A stretch of 64,000 nucleotides of DNA from Deltaproteobacteria bacterium (GTDB taxonomy: Bacteria; Acidobacteriota; Thermoanaerobaculia; Multivoradales; JAHZIX01): the NCBI GenBank assembly GCA_022601195.1, contig JAHZIX010000008.1, positions 1-64,000 on the forward strand, read 5' to 3'. The notes beneath the pieces are model-generated. The model did no database searches and was not told the DNA's origin. It saw nothing but the letters and a program-made list of their open reading frames with translations. Positions 8,877 to 18,946 of the stretch are shown piece by piece (within the stretch, counting starts at the first letter, position 1; each line of letters starts with the position of its first letter). The position numbers and the translations under genes are program-made.

Positions 8877-9223
8877 GATCGCCGTTATTCTAGCAGCGAC
8901 CCGGTCGTTCTTCTTTTTCAGCAGATATTCTCTAGCTTCCCTTTGTCAGAGGCTCCGCCTCCGGGATTCGACAAAACACCTAGAGCGGCCCAATCCCGCT
9001 GCGCCGAAAGGCCAGAGACCTCAAGCCATCCTAGATCCTCATTTGCCGTTGAGCTGCCTGGAACGACTCAGTAACGGCCCACCCTGGAAGCGGGCACACC
9101 ATCACGCCCAAGTTGTGGGGCACCGAGAGCAGATTGCCCGATCACTGCCTCGCTGGGACACGCATTCCGGGACCGAGCATTGCCCTGTGTAGGCTCTGTG
9201 GGTTCAGTGGATCGCGGCAGGGC
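8877..9223. other. Intergenic region between glnS and the cyclase gene
   Basis: This 347-bp stretch separates two minus-strand genes. Apart from the extended -10 element at its left end I see no gene, RNA or clear terminator. Confidence 0.5.
8887..8895 (-). promoter_or_regulatory. Extended -10 promoter of the cyclase gene, near-leaderless
   Basis: On the minus strand TGC TAGAAT ends 10 bp before the cyclase ATG, which predicts a transcript starting about 4 nt before the start codon. No Shine-Dalgarno sequence is seen there, consistent with a leaderless message. Confidence 0.4.
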
Positions 9224-11605
9224 TCAAGATGGGTCCAGGTGAAGCCTCAGAAGCTCGTTGGCTACCTGGGGGTTGGCCTTCCCGGACGTCGCCTTCATGA
9301 CCTGGCCGACAAAGAAACCGAATAGGGCCTGCTTTCCATCGCGATAGGCCTGCACCTTTTCCGCGTGCTCCTGCAGAATTTCCACCACGACGGGCTCGAG
9401 CTCCTCTGGCCGATCAATCTGCAACAGACCTTCGCGCTCGACAATGGCCTTCGGAGCGCCTTGGCCGAGGAGCATCTTTTCAAAGACGTCTTTGCCTAAT
9501 CGGCCAGAAATCTGCCCTCCTTCGATGAGAGAGACCAGTTCGCCAACATCCTTCCCAGAAAATGGCAGGTCGCTGAGCTCTTTCTCTTTCAACTCCCGCA
9601 ACAAGTCGTTGACTACCCATTTCGCTACTGTAGAGGCGTTTCCATGCTCGTGAATCGCTTCTTCGAAGAAGTCGGCGAGGCCCTCATCGGAGGTCAAAGC
9701 CTCTGCTTCTCCCGGCAGGACCCCCAAGTCCTGGATGTATCGCTGCTGGCGCTCCTCCAATTCCTGAGAACGCTCTTTCTTGGGTCGAGGGACACGCTTG
9801 GAAGGGGCTGTCTTACCTGCCCTAGCCTTCCCCTTTTCGGCTGTGGGCTTTTTCCCTGACTCGTGCCTTGGCCTCAGGGCCGAAGCCTCAGCAACTCTCT
9901 GAGCCGACCTCCGAGCCCAGGCATCCTTCAGGGTGACAATGCGATTGAAGACCCTTTCCCCGTTTGATGCTGAATCCGGCTCTAGGTAGAAATATCCTTG
10001 GCGCTCGAATTGGAATCGACTCCCCGGTTCGGCATTTTCCAGACTGGGCTCAAGCCGCGCGTTCTCGATGATCTCGAGGGAATCCGGGTTGAGGTGCTCG
10101 ATAAAATCCACCTCGCCGCCCCCAGGGTTCTCGACAGAAAAGAGACGCTCGTAGAGGCAGACCTTCGCCGATAGGGCGTGGCCTGCAGAAACCCAATGGA
10201 GGGTTCCCCGCACTTTTCGACCGTCCGGAGCCGTCCCCCCCCTAGTTTCTGGGTCGTAGGTGCAACGCAGTTCCACGACCTCTCCTAGCTCGTTCTTGAT
10301 AGCCCGCTCACAGCGGATCAAGTAAGCGTAGCGGAGGCGCACCTCGCGGCCGGGCGCCAGCCGAAAGAAAGTCTTCGGAGGATCTTCCTGGAAATCCTCT
10401 CTCTCGATGAAGATCTCCCGGGAGAAGGGCAGCATCCTCGAGCCGTCCTTGGGTACGTCCCGAGGGTAGTAGGGTGCTTCCAGCTCCTCCTCCTGGCCAT
10501 CCGGGTAGTTCTCGATGACGACCTTGAGAGGCCGAAGAACTCCTAGCACCCGTGGCACCTTCTGATTGAGATCGTCGCGAAGACTGTGCTCCAAGAAGGC
10601 CACGTCGACCGTACTATTGGCTTTGGCGACCCCAATTCGGCCACAGAAATCGCGAATCGACTCCGGGGTATAGCCCCGGCGTCGGTACCCCGAAAGCGTC
10701 GGCATGCGGGGATCATCCCAACCGGAAACGTGGCCTCCTTGCACCAGCTGAAGCAACTTTCTCTTGCTGAGAATCGTGTAGTTCAGGCTGAGGCGTGCGA
10801 ATTCCGTCTGCCGGGGTTGAGGATCGAAGGGGACCCGGGCCTGATCCAGAATCCAATCGTAAAGCTCGCGATTGTTCTCGAACTCCAAAGTGCACAGAGA
10901 ATGAGTGATCCTCTCGAATGAATCCGACAGCCCATGGGTGAAGTCGTACAGGGGATACAGACTCCAGGTATCCCCGGTGCGGTAGTGGTGGGCGTGGCGA
11001 ATTCGGTAGAGGAGAGGATCTCGCATTTTCATATTGGGTGAGGCCATGTCGATCTTGGCGCGTAGAACGTGAGTTCCGTCCTCAAACTCGCCGGCCCGCA
11101 TCCGCTCGAAGAGATCTAGGTTCTCTGCCACGGAACGGTCTCGGTAGGGACTATTTCGGCCGGCCTCCAGCACGGTCCCTCGGTAGGCTCGGATCTCTTC
11201 CTCGTCGAGACTACAAACATAGGCTTTGCCGTCCTCGATGAGGTGGACCGCGTAGTCGAATAACTTCTGAAAATAATCCGAAGCGTGATGCAGTGCATCC
11301 CACTGGAACCCCAACCACTGAATGTCTCGCTGGATCGATTCGACAAACTCCACATTCTCCTTGGTGGGGTTGGTGTCGTCAAAACGAAGATTACAGGTCC
11401 CGCCGGGAACCTCATCGGCAATGCCGAAACTCAGACAAATGGCCTTGGCATGACCGATATGGAGATAACCATTGGGCTCCGGGGGAAAACGAGTCGCTAC
11501 CCGGCCGCCATGCTTGCCGCTAGCCAGGTCCTCCGCCACCATCGAGCGGATGAAATCCAAGGTCTGGCCATCGGTGGATCCACCGTTGTTCACTTCTTCG
11601 TCCAT
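9224..11605 (-). CDS. glnS: Glutamine--tRNA ligase with C-terminal YqeY domain
   Basis: The 793-residue protein charges tRNA-Gln with glutamine. The class I catalytic core carries [15 protein letters not shown] (HIGH at about residues 49-52), [11 protein letters not shown] and a KMSKS-type loop in [12 protein letters not shown]. The anticodon-binding beta-barrels follow. After a Lys/Arg-rich linker (about residues 590-625) comes a GatB/YqeY-type tail domain, with [15 protein letters not shown] and a C-terminus matching [15 protein letters not shown]. This fusion is known in several phyla; the tail probably helps tRNA binding. The start MDEEVNNGG at 11605 leaves a 7-nt gap from argF; a longer frame to 11725 would overlap argF. 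Confidence 0.95.
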   Translation of the reverse strand: MDEEVNNGGSTDGQTLDFIRSMVAEDLASGKHGGRVATRFPPEPNGYLHIGHAKAICLSFGIADEVPGGTCNLRFDDTNPTKENVEFVESIQRDIQWLGFQWDALHHASDYFQKLFDYAVHLIEDGKAYVCSLDEEEIRAYRGTVLEAGRNSPYRDRSVAENLDLFERMRAGEFEDGTHVLRAKIDMASPNMKMRDPLLYRIRHAHHYRTGDTWSLYPLYDFTHGLSDSFERITHSLCTLEFENNRELYDWILDQARVPFDPQPRQTEFARLSLNYTILSKRKLLQLVQGGHVSGWDDPRMPTLSGYRRRGYTPESIRDFCGRIGVAKANSTVDVAFLEHSLRDDLNQKVPRVLGVLRPLKVVIENYPDGQEEELEAPYYPRDVPKDGSRMLPFSREIFIEREDFQEDPPKTFFRLAPGREVRLRYAYLIRCERAIKNELGEVVELRCTYDPETRGGTAPDGRKVRGTLHWVSAGHALSAKVCLYERLFSVENPGGGEVDFIEHLNPDSLEIIENARLEPSLENAEPGSRFQFERQGYFYLEPDSASNGERVFNRIVTLKDAWARRSAQRVAEASALRPRHESGKKPTAEKGKARAGKTAPSKRVPRPKKERSQELEERQQRYIQDLGVLPGEAEALTSDEGLADFFEEAIHEHGNASTVAKWVVNDLLRELKEKELSDLPFSGKDVGELVSLIEGGQISGRLGKDVFEKMLLGQGAPKAIVEREGLLQIDRPEELEPVVVEILQEHAEKVQAYRDGKQALFGFFVGQVMKATSGKANPQVANELLRLHLDPS

Positions 11606-11612
11606 CTTTGCT

Positions 11613-12533
11613 TCACTTCCCCATGAGCGAGACGAGGATTGCCTTCTGCACGTGAAGCCGATTCTCGGCTTCGTCGAAAATTCTGCTTTGAGGGCCATCA
11701 GCCACCGCCGCGGACACTTCTTCACCTCGGTGGGCTGGCAGGCAATGCAGGAAAACTGCTTCCGGAAGAGCCCCAGCCATGAGGTTTCTATTGACCTGAA
11801 AACCGTCGAAATCCCTCAACCGCTGCTTGGCTTCCTCCTCCTGTCCCATAGATGCCCACACGTCCGTGTAGATCGCCGAAGCCCCTTCGACGGCTGCAGC
11901 CGGATCATGCCCCGCGGTGATCGAAGTTCCCGCCGCCATGGCATCCTGCCGGGCCAGGTCGAGGTAATGAGAGTTGCACTCGTAGCCCTTGGGGGTTGCC
12001 ACGGCGATGTCCATGCCGACTTTCGAAGCTCCAAACAGCAACGAATGCACCATGTTATTGCCATCTCCCACGTAGGCGATCTTGCGTCCAGCTAAGTCCC
12101 CAAAGACCTCTTGAAGGGTGAAGTAGTCCGTCAGACCCTGACAGGGATGTAGATCGTCCGTAAGGCCATTGACGATAGGGATGGTACCGAAAGCCGCCAG
12201 ATCAAGGACATCCTGATGGGCAAAGGTACGAGCCATGATGCCATCCAAATACCGGGACAGCACCTGAGCCGTATCCGACACAGTCTCTCCGCGCCCCAGC
12301 TGAATGTCGCGACTGGAGAGAAAAAGCGCATGGCCCCCAAGTTGGAACATTCCTACCTCAAAGCTGACTCGGGTCCGGGTCGAGGATTTCTGAAAGATCA
12401 TGCCGAGGGTCTGTCCCGACAAGGAGGAGGTGTAGCGGCTAGGCTTGGCTTTGATGTCCTTGGCCAGGTCGAACAGGCTAGCTACCTCGGACGCCGATAG
12501 ATCGTGAATCGAAAGAAGGTGGCGAACAGCCAT
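11613..12533 (-). CDS. argF: Ornithine carbamoyltransferase
   Basis: The 306-residue protein has the carbamoyl-phosphate motif [10 protein letters not shown], the [11 protein letters not shown] segment, and the ornithine-binding loop [11 protein letters not shown], in which Cys contacts ornithine. The length is normal. It lies between arginine deiminase (upstream, 143 bp) and glnS (7 bp downstream). Because its neighbour is arcA rather than biosynthetic arg genes, it may run in the catabolic direction (citrulline to ornithine plus carbamoyl phosphate). Sequence alone does not separate ArgF from ArcB, and no arcC carbamate kinase is in the window. Confidence 0.93.
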   Translation of the reverse strand: MAVRHLLSIHDLSASEVASLFDLAKDIKAKPSRYTSSLSGQTLGMIFQKSSTRTRVSFEVGMFQLGGHALFLSSRDIQLGRGETVSDTAQVLSRYLDGIMARTFAHQDVLDLAAFGTIPIVNGLTDDLHPCQGLTDYFTLQEVFGDLAGRKIAYVGDGNNMVHSLLFGASKVGMDIAVATPKGYECNSHYLDLARQDAMAAGTSITAGHDPAAAVEGASAIYTDVWASMGQEEEAKQRLRDFDGFQVNRNLMAGALPEAVFLHCLPAHRGEEVSAAVADGPQSRIFDEAENRLHVQKAILVSLMGK

Positions 12534-12676
12534 GGGAAGAGACCTCCAATGTGACGGTCAGTAGACCAGGGTACGTAAACTCACGGCCGACGGAGGCGGC
12601 CGCTGCGTTGTTGCCAGGTTCTCCAGGAGCTTAGGGAAAAAGCTACAGTCGAGCGGCAGCTTTCCACCAGGGGCTA

Positions 12677-13957
12677 CTAGGGAAGAGGATCCCGCTCCAA
12701 GGGCATAGTCATACATCGTGGGCCACCCCTAGCTCGGGATAGCTCGTGATCCAGCAGGGTGATCACCGTAGGCCCCTGGCCGATCAAGTCGACAGCATCG
12801 TCGAGAGCCTCCTCACAGTCCAGTGCTCTCCAGCCTCGGCGGGCCAACTCCTCTACAGTCCGCCGATTGCGCCGATAGAGGGCGATGACTCCAGGGGCCA
12901 TAGCGAAGGCGTTGGCGCCGTCGGTCCACTGCTCTCGTTGCTGGTCGATGAGATCTTCACTCCCTCCACAGGGAACCAGTTCGACTTCGATTCCCACCTC
13001 GGCGAGAGCCTCTTGCAGGGAGCTACGCGGGGATAGGGAAAGACTATCGGCCCCCAAGTCCACCAAGAAGGGTCTCGTCGACTCGGCCCCTCCAGGCTCG
13101 CAAACCGGCAGAAAGGCGAGACAAGTGCCGCGATCAATGAAAGTAAACACCGTGTCGAGATGCATATAGGAACGCTTCGCCGGTAGCTGCACCATCAATA
13201 GGTGCCGAAACGAGGTCTTCTGGGATCGAAGATACTCCGCAACCAGAATGGCACCCTGGAAATTCGTCCGCGCGGAGAGGCCGATCAACAGAGTCTCTTC
13301 GTTGGCGATCAGAACGTCTCCTCCCTCGAGGCGAGGGTAGGGGTACTCGAGCTCGAACTCCGGTGCCCAGAAACTGGGGGACTCGATCTGAAAGACGTCT
13401 TTGGCGCCCGCCAGGACCGGATGATGGCTGAACGCCAACTTGGAGAGATAGGGCTCTCTTTCGCGAGCTGCGGTGGCCATGGCAGAGATCACCACATGCT
13501 CACCAACAACCACCTGCGGATCCCGCTGGAAGAAAAAATTTGGCAAAGGATCCAGGTCGAAGAATCGGCGGGCTTTGCCCACTCCGATATCTCCCTGGAC
13601 TCTCAATCCTCGGACGAAGATTGCTGCCAGCTCTTCTGGAGGCACCGCCGCTAAGTCTTCTTGCCGGTGGGGAGTCATTCCAAAGTTGCGAGCTAACTCT
13701 TCGCAAGCTGCCCCGCGAATCTCCGAATCCTGAAAGACATCGCTCAGCAAATCCTCCGTATCGAGGACCTCTGCACCAGCTTTTTCGAGCAGCCTCCAAA
13801 ACAACTCGTGCTCTTCTCGGGCCTTGCCACTATCCAAAATATCGTCGAACAGCAACCGTTCCATGCGGGAAGGTGCCATCCAATCGATGGCTTTTCCTGG
13901 CCGATGCAGCAGGACTCTCTTCAGGCTTCCGATCTCTGAATGGACTCTAATGGGCAT
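12677..13957 (-). CDS. arcA: Arginine deiminase
   Basis: The 426-residue guanidino-modifying enzyme hydrolyses arginine to citrulline and ammonia. Family features in order are the start HSEIGSLKRVLLHRPG, NFFFQRDPQVVVGEHV, LEGGDVLIANEETLLIGLSART, MHLDTVFTFID with the catalytic His, the GGSEDLIDQQREQWTDGANAFA block, and the C-terminal GGPRCMTMPLERDP carrying the nucleophilic Cys. GAGG lies about 6 nt before the ATG. It is divergent from purB and shares a symmetric promoter region with it. Confidence 0.94.
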   Translation of the reverse strand: MPIRVHSEIGSLKRVLLHRPGKAIDWMAPSRMERLLFDDILDSGKAREEHELFWRLLEKAGAEVLDTEDLLSDVFQDSEIRGAACEELARNFGMTPHRQEDLAAVPPEELAAIFVRGLRVQGDIGVGKARRFFDLDPLPNFFFQRDPQVVVGEHVVISAMATAAREREPYLSKLAFSHHPVLAGAKDVFQIESPSFWAPEFELEYPYPRLEGGDVLIANEETLLIGLSARTNFQGAILVAEYLRSQKTSFRHLLMVQLPAKRSYMHLDTVFTFIDRGTCLAFLPVCEPGGAESTRPFLVDLGADSLSLSPRSSLQEALAEVGIEVELVPCGGSEDLIDQQREQWTDGANAFAMAPGVIALYRRNRRTVEELARRGWRALDCEEALDDAVDLIGQGPTVITLLDHELSRARGGPRCMTMPLERDPLP

Positions 13958-13989
13958 AAAAACCTCAATATCCGGAATAAAGTCGGGCG

Positions 13990-14015
13990 ATTGTAGCAGA
14001 GGGCACTGCTACAAT
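13990..14015. promoter_or_regulatory. Symmetric divergent promoter / palindrome between arcA and purB
   Basis: ATTGTAGCA (13990-13998) and TGCTACAAT (14007-14015) form a perfect 9-bp inverted repeat with an 8-bp spacer. Each arm is also an extended -10 element (TGC TACAAT), one for each strand. The plus arm predicts a start within about 2 nt of the purB ATG (14024); the minus arm predicts a leader of about 26 nt for arcA. It may equally be a dimeric repressor operator, and both readings are compatible. Confidence 0.6.
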
Positions 14016-14023
14016 CCCGGCCC

Positions 14024-15463
14024 ATGAAAATCGCTGCTCAGAATCCCCTGCACGAACGCTATGCATCCCGCGAGATGGCGTCGGTCTTCTCTTCAGAAAA
14101 TCGATACGCCCAATGGCGGCACATGTGGATCACACTGGCCCAATGCCAGAAAGATCTCGACCTACCGATTACCGACAGACAGCTCGAGGCCCTCGTTGGA
14201 GCCGCCCCCCAGCTGGATCTGGAGAGAGTGCGGGAAATCGAGAGCCAGACCCGTCACGATGTGGTTGCCCACCTGCGCCATTTCAAAGAACAGGCGGATG
14301 CTCTGGATCCCGACAGCAACGCTGGCGGCATCCTCCACCTGGGAGCGACCAGTGCCTTCATCACCGACAACACAGATGTTCTGATCTTGCGTCAAGGTCT
14401 AGAGCTCCTCTCCAAACGCCTGGTAACGGTGCTCTCCGAGTTGGTTTCCTTTGCCCGTCGTCACCAAGACACGGCGACTCTCGCCTACACCCATTTTCAG
14501 CCAGCCCAGCTGACCACAGTGGGCAAGCGGGCCTGTTTGTGGGCACAGGATTTCCTCATCGACCTGGAAGAGCTCAGAAGCCGCCTCGAAAACCTGCGCT
14601 GCCGGGGAGTCAAGGGAACCACCGGTACCCAAGCCAGCTACGTCACCCTTTTCCAGGGCGACGGCTCCAAGGTTCAGGCTCTAGACAGAAAATTGTCCGA
14701 CCGCTTGGGTTTCGTTCAGAGCTTCCCCATCACCGGTCAAACCTATTCTCGTAAGCAAGATACCCAGCTTCTTCACTGCCTGGCCGGTATAGCTGAGAGC
14801 TGTCACAAGTTCGGCACGGACCTTCGCCTCCTCCAGGGAGTTGGGGAGCTTTCGGAGCCCTTTGATGAGACTCAGGTTGGCTCCTCAGCTATGGCGTACA
14901 AGAGAAATCCGGTGCGGGCGGAGCGTATGTGCGCTCTAGCCCGGCGATTGATCACCGACAGCCTCAACGGCCCCATGACCGCAGCCACCAACTGGCTCGA
15001 ACGCAGCCTCGACGACTCCGCCAATCGACGATTGGTACTCACGGATGCCTTCTTGACTGCCGATGCTGTTCTCGGCTTGGCTGGTCATATCGCCGCGGGG
15101 ATCAAAGTGCGGGATAGAACTATCGCCGCCCGGATCTCAAGAGAGCTACCCTTCATGGCCACGGAAACGCTTCTCATGGAGGCCGTCCTACGGGGAGGGG
15201 ATCGCCAGGAATTGCACGAACGGATCCGCACCTACAGCCTCCAGGCCCAAGCCCAGGTAGAGGCCGGCGAAGCGAACCCCTTGCTCGACTCCATCGCAAA
15301 AGACCCGGACTTTCGCCTCAGTCGAGAGGAGATCCAGCGCTTGGTAGATCCTCAGGCCTTTACCGGGCGCTCTGGCGCCCAAGTAGGTGAATTCGTCGAG
15401 CAACACCTCGATCCCCTCCTCTCGACTCTGGAAGGGGCTCCGGCGGAAGGACCCCGCATCTAG
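14024..15463 (+). CDS. purB: Adenylosuccinate lyase
   Basis: The 479-residue fumarase/aspartase-superfamily enzyme catalyses two beta-eliminations in purine synthesis (SAICAR to AICAR, adenylosuccinate to AMP). Seen are LHERYASREM near the N-terminus, HDVVAHLRHF, LHLGATSAFITDNTD, THFQPAQLTTVGKR and the superfamily signature GSSAMAYKRNPVRAE with its flexible catalytic serine loop. It appears nearly leaderless: the -10-like TACAAT ends 8 nt before the ATG and no Shine-Dalgarno sequence is visible. Confidence 0.95.
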   Translation: MKIAAQNPLHERYASREMASVFSSENRYAQWRHMWITLAQCQKDLDLPITDRQLEALVGAAPQLDLERVREIESQTRHDVVAHLRHFKEQADALDPDSNAGGILHLGATSAFITDNTDVLILRQGLELLSKRLVTVLSELVSFARRHQDTATLAYTHFQPAQLTTVGKRACLWAQDFLIDLEELRSRLENLRCRGVKGTTGTQASYVTLFQGDGSKVQALDRKLSDRLGFVQSFPITGQTYSRKQDTQLLHCLAGIAESCHKFGTDLRLLQGVGELSEPFDETQVGSSAMAYKRNPVRAERMCALARRLITDSLNGPMTAATNWLERSLDDSANRRLVLTDAFLTADAVLGLAGHIAAGIKVRDRTIAARISRELPFMATETLLMEAVLRGGDRQELHERIRTYSLQAQAQVEAGEANPLLDSIAKDPDFRLSREEIQRLVDPQAFTGRSGAQVGEFVEQHLDPLLSTLEGAPAEGPRI

Positions 15464-15571
15464 TGACTCTCTTCCTAGCTTCGGACGATCCCCAAAACCT
15501 GAAGCCAGCCCTTTCTGTCTCAAGAGGTAGAATAAGGCTCGTTGCCCTCGAAGAATGAATTTCCCATTGCC

Positions 15572-16219
15572 ATGATGAATCTTCACCGCCCAAGCCGCCC
15601 CCAAAGCCTGGCCGCCCTCGCGGCTCTGATCCTTCTAGGTTCGGCATGCACCACCCATCCCCCACTACCGGACGCCCCCGGGAGGCGCATCGAGAGTGGT
15701 ATCGCCTCCTGGTACGGCCCAGGGTTTCAGGGCAAACGGACCGCCAACGGCGAGATCTACGACATGAACGGAATCACAGCGGCCCACAAGAAGCTTCCCT
15801 TCGGGACCGTCGTCGAGGTCCACAATCGAGCCAACGATCGTAGAGTCCAAGTCCGCATCAATGATCGAGGCCCGTTCGTGAGAGGCCGCATCATCGATTT
15901 GTCGAAGGGTGCCGCGGATGCCATCGGCATGCTGGGACCCGGCATCGCTCAAGTGGATCTCTACCTGGTCTCTGGGTCCGACCAGACCCAATTCACCGTT
16001 CAGGTCGGGGCATTCCGCCATACAGCCAATGCAGATGAATTGGTGCGAAAGTTGGAAGCGAGAGCCTTCCCGGAGATCCATGTTCGCAGCCATGACGGCT
16101 GGCACCGGGTTCAGCTCGGGAGCTTCAAAGACCGCAGCGCTGCCGAAAAACTTCGCAACGATCTCCGTCGTCAGGGGTTCGAGGCTGCCATCAAGGGCTT
16201 ACCCCTGATCAAAGACTAG
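15572..16219 (+). CDS. rlpA: RlpA-type septal lipoprotein (DPBB and SPOR domains)
   Basis: The 215-residue envelope protein has a signal sequence of about 25 residues ending ALILLGSAC, consistent with a lipoprotein cleavage site although the lipobox is imperfect. The double-psi beta-barrel follows at about residues 40-135: SGIASWYGPGFQGKRTANGE, TAAHKKLPFGT, VRINDRGPFVRGRIIDLS and the Asp/His residues used by RlpA lytic transglycosylases. A C-terminal SPOR domain (FTVQVGAF, VQLGSFKDRSAAEKL) should bind denuded septal glycan. The ATG at 15572 gives the more normal signal peptide; an in-frame TTG at 15542 is the alternative. The 3' end overlaps convergent ddl by 11 bp. Confidence 0.88.
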   Translation: MMNLHRPSRPQSLAALAALILLGSACTTHPPLPDAPGRRIESGIASWYGPGFQGKRTANGEIYDMNGITAAHKKLPFGTVVEVHNRANDRRVQVRINDRGPFVRGRIIDLSKGAADAIGMLGPGIAQVDLYLVSGSDQTQFTVQVGAFRHTANADELVRKLEARAFPEIHVRSHDGWHRVQLGSFKDRSAAEKLRNDLRRQGFEAAIKGLPLIKD

Positions 16220-17279
16220 CCAACCAATCCCGGATGCCGCCATCCAAGCGGCGTCGATCTTCGTGCTTCTCGAAGGCGAAGCCAATGAGCAAACCGACCA
16301 AGTCCGCGTTAGACAAGCCGCTGAGTTCCCAAAGACGCGGGAACATGGAAATCGAAGTAAAGCCGGGTAGGGTATTGAGCTCATTGACGAAGAGCTGGTC
16401 CTCCCCTTCCAACAGGAAGTCTACCCGAGCCAGTCCGCTGCCCCCGATGGCCTGAAAGGAACGGACCGCGAGCGCTCGAAGGTGGGACGACACTTCCGGA
16501 TCCAGAGGTGCTGGCGCCCGTAGCTGCGCTCCCTCCTCCAGGTATTTATCCGCGTAGTCGTAAAAATCCTTGCCGGCGACGATCTCTCCCACCTCGGAGG
16601 CCCTCACTTGCCGGTGGCCGAGGACCGCGCATTCCAGCTCCCGACCGTCCACCCCTCGCTCCACCAGGACGACGTCGCCAAATTGGAAGGCGAACTGAAT
16701 CGCTTCTTCCAAGGTCGCTGCGTCTCTAACTTTGCGAACCCCGACACTGGAGCCGCCGAGACTCGGCTTTACGAAGAGAGGAAAGGGAAGCTCTCTGGTT
16801 TCGGCGATGCAACCTCCAGAGTCAGCCTCAAAGCGACTCTTGGAAAAACTGACCGACTCCACCACCGGCACGCCGGCACGCTCCAACTCCGCCTTACACA
16901 GCACTTTGTCCATGGCGACGGCGCTGGCGCTAACTCCACAACCGACGTAAGGAAGATCTAGAGTCTCGGCCAAACCCTGGAGACTCCCGTCTTCTCCTCC
17001 GCTGCCGTGAATCAACGGAAAGAGGACTTCCGAGCCGCCTTCCAGCAGCCGGTGGGTACTGGCAGAGACAGATTCTCCCAAAGGCTCCAAACGATCCAAA
17101 TCACCGGCCAGCGCCCGCTCCGAAAGTTCCCGAGGGACCCAACATCCGTCTTGCGCGACGCCGAGGGCTACCAGCTGGTGGCCCGCCTGCTCGAGGGCCA
17201 AGGCGACCGTTCGAGCAGAAACGAGGGAGACTTCATGCTCCACACTTCGACCTCCGAAAACCAAGCCAACTTTGGCCAC
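16209..17279 (-). CDS. ddl: D-alanine--D-alanine ligase
   Basis: The 356-residue ATP-grasp enzyme makes the D-Ala-D-Ala dipeptide of peptidoglycan. Seen are LVFGGRSVEHEVSLVSA at the N-terminus, FPLIHGSGGEDGSLQGLAE, VGCGVSASAVAMDK, FPLFVKPSLGGSSVGVRKV and the C-terminal VDFLLEGEDQLFVNELNTLPGFT. All conserved metal and substrate loops appear intact. It is 27 bp after serA, so probably the third gene of an aminotransferase–serA–ddl transcript, a mixture of serine synthesis and wall synthesis. Confidence 0.95.
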   Translation of the reverse strand: MAKVGLVFGGRSVEHEVSLVSARTVALALEQAGHQLVALGVAQDGCWVPRELSERALAGDLDRLEPLGESVSASTHRLLEGGSEVLFPLIHGSGGEDGSLQGLAETLDLPYVGCGVSASAVAMDKVLCKAELERAGVPVVESVSFSKSRFEADSGGCIAETRELPFPLFVKPSLGGSSVGVRKVRDAATLEEAIQFAFQFGDVVLVERGVDGRELECAVLGHRQVRASEVGEIVAGKDFYDYADKYLEEGAQLRAPAPLDPEVSSHLRALAVRSFQAIGGSGLARVDFLLEGEDQLFVNELNTLPGFTSISMFPRLWELSGLSNADLVGLLIGFAFEKHEDRRRLDGGIRDWLASL

Positions 17280-17306
17280 CGCTCTCTCCTCCTCGATCTC
17301 CCGAAC

Positions 17307-18890
17307 CTACAACTCACTCCCTAGGTCGACAATCTTCGCCTCTAGCACTTCCGGTAACTGAAGCAGTCGCTCCAAAACCTCTGCCGAAGGCAGCTCATCC
17401 AAACGCAAGGCAGCGACCGCATCGGCTTTGCCTTTCTCCCGAGCCAGGTGGATATGGCCAATGTTGATGGCAGCCTCCCCGAGGAAGGTGCCCAGTTTTC
17501 CGACCACTCCCGGCACATCTCGGTTGCGCAACACCATCAGGCGGCCTTGGGGCCGGAACTCCAGTTGAAAGCCACGAAAACTCACTACCCGAGCATCACT
17601 ATGCCCAAAGATAGTGCCTGCCAACTCCACGGAGCCGGCGGGGCCCTCCACCCTAACCTTCACTAGCTGTGAGTACTCCGAGGAACCTTCGTGGTCAACG
17701 CGAGCCAGAGTGACTCCTCGGGCATCTGCTTGGTGCTCGGCATTGACATAGTTGACGCCCTCACCCATGGACGGCCCGAGAGCCCCTTTGAGCACGGCAA
17801 CTGCAATGGGCCGGTGGAGGCTTTCTTCGATGCCCCAGAAGTCCACCTGCACTCGGCGCACATTGCCATCGACGAGAGTGGACGCCAGCTTGCCGAGGCG
17901 CTCCCCGAGACCTAGTTTGATCTCTCCCTGAGTCCCAGAGGGACGGAAGGGCAAGTTCACCGCGGTGATGGCGAGAGAACCCTCGAGAGCAGCCAGGAGC
18001 ATTTTGGCCGTGTCCTGGGCAATCCTTAGTTGCGCCTCTTTGGTCTGCGCTCCGATATGGGGAGTAGCGACCACCTTGGGATGCCGCACCAAGGAGAAAT
18101 CTTGCAGAGGTTCTTCTGCGAAGACATCCAGCCCAGCTCCACCGATATGACCCGAATTCAGTAGCTCCAACAGAGCCGGCTCGTCCACCACGCCTCCCCT
18201 GCCGCAGTTGATCAGCAGAGCGTTCTCTTTCATCGTCTTCATACTCGCCAGGTCCAGCAGGTTACGAGTCCCTTCGGTCAAAGGGGTATGCAAAGTCACC
18301 ACATCGGCTCGAGGGAGGAGATCTTCCAGGGACGACATCTCGACATCCAAACGACGGGCGACCCCCTCATCTAAAAAGGGATCGTAGGCGAGAACCTTCA
18401 TCTCAAAACCCTGAGCTCGAGCCGCTACCCGTTGCCCAATGCGCCCAAAGCCGACGATGCCAATCGTCTTCCCGGAAAGCTCAGTACCGACAAACGCCTT
18501 GCGGTCCCAACTTCCACTCTTCAACGAAGCGTCCGCCTCGGCCACCCGGCGAGCCAAGGCAAGAAGCAGTGCGAAGGTATGCTCCGTCGCAGACATCATG
18601 TTCGCCGTGGGAGCGTTGACGACCAAAATCCCCCGCTCCGTAGCCGCCTTCACGTCAACGTTGTCGACACCGATACCAGCTCGACCAACCACCTTGAGAC
18701 GCTTTCCAGCGTCGAGAAGATCCTTCGTGACTCGAGTGGCACTTCTGACCACCAATGCGTCGAAGTCCGCAAGCAGCGTCGCCAGCTGAGGGCGCTCCTC
18801 CTCCGTCATCTGGTGTACCTCTGCTCCTGATTCGCGCAGTAAGTCGATACCGGAGGGGTGGAGTGGATCGGCGATCAAAATACGATACAT
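17307..18890 (-). CDS. serA: D-3-phosphoglycerate dehydrogenase, long form with ACT domain
   Basis: The 527-residue enzyme begins serine synthesis by oxidising 3-phosphoglycerate. It shows the substrate domain at the N-terminus, the NAD-binding motif IVGFGRIGQRVA at about residues 145-160, the signature segment with NCGRGGVVDEPALLELL, and the active-site His in TPHIGAQTKEAQ. The intervening allosteric (ASB) domain and a C-terminal ACT domain (LMVLRNRDVPGVVGKLGTFL) give the type with about 530 residues. GAGG lies 8 nt before the ATG. It follows the class V aminotransferase by 56 bp. Confidence 0.96.
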   Translation of the reverse strand: MYRILIADPLHPSGIDLLRESGAEVHQMTEEERPQLATLLADFDALVVRSATRVTKDLLDAGKRLKVVGRAGIGVDNVDVKAATERGILVVNAPTANMMSATEHTFALLLALARRVAEADASLKSGSWDRKAFVGTELSGKTIGIVGFGRIGQRVAARAQGFEMKVLAYDPFLDEGVARRLDVEMSSLEDLLPRADVVTLHTPLTEGTRNLLDLASMKTMKENALLINCGRGGVVDEPALLELLNSGHIGGAGLDVFAEEPLQDFSLVRHPKVVATPHIGAQTKEAQLRIAQDTAKMLLAALEGSLAITAVNLPFRPSGTQGEIKLGLGERLGKLASTLVDGNVRRVQVDFWGIEESLHRPIAVAVLKGALGPSMGEGVNYVNAEHQADARGVTLARVDHEGSSEYSQLVKVRVEGPAGSVELAGTIFGHSDARVVSFRGFQLEFRPQGRLMVLRNRDVPGVVGKLGTFLGEAAINIGHIHLAREKGKADAVAALRLDELPSAEVLERLLQLPEVLEAKIVDLGSEL

Positions 18891-18946
18891 GGTGCTACCT
18901 CAATTATCATTTGAAAATTCAACAAGAGAAAAACTGTCCTCGTGGG

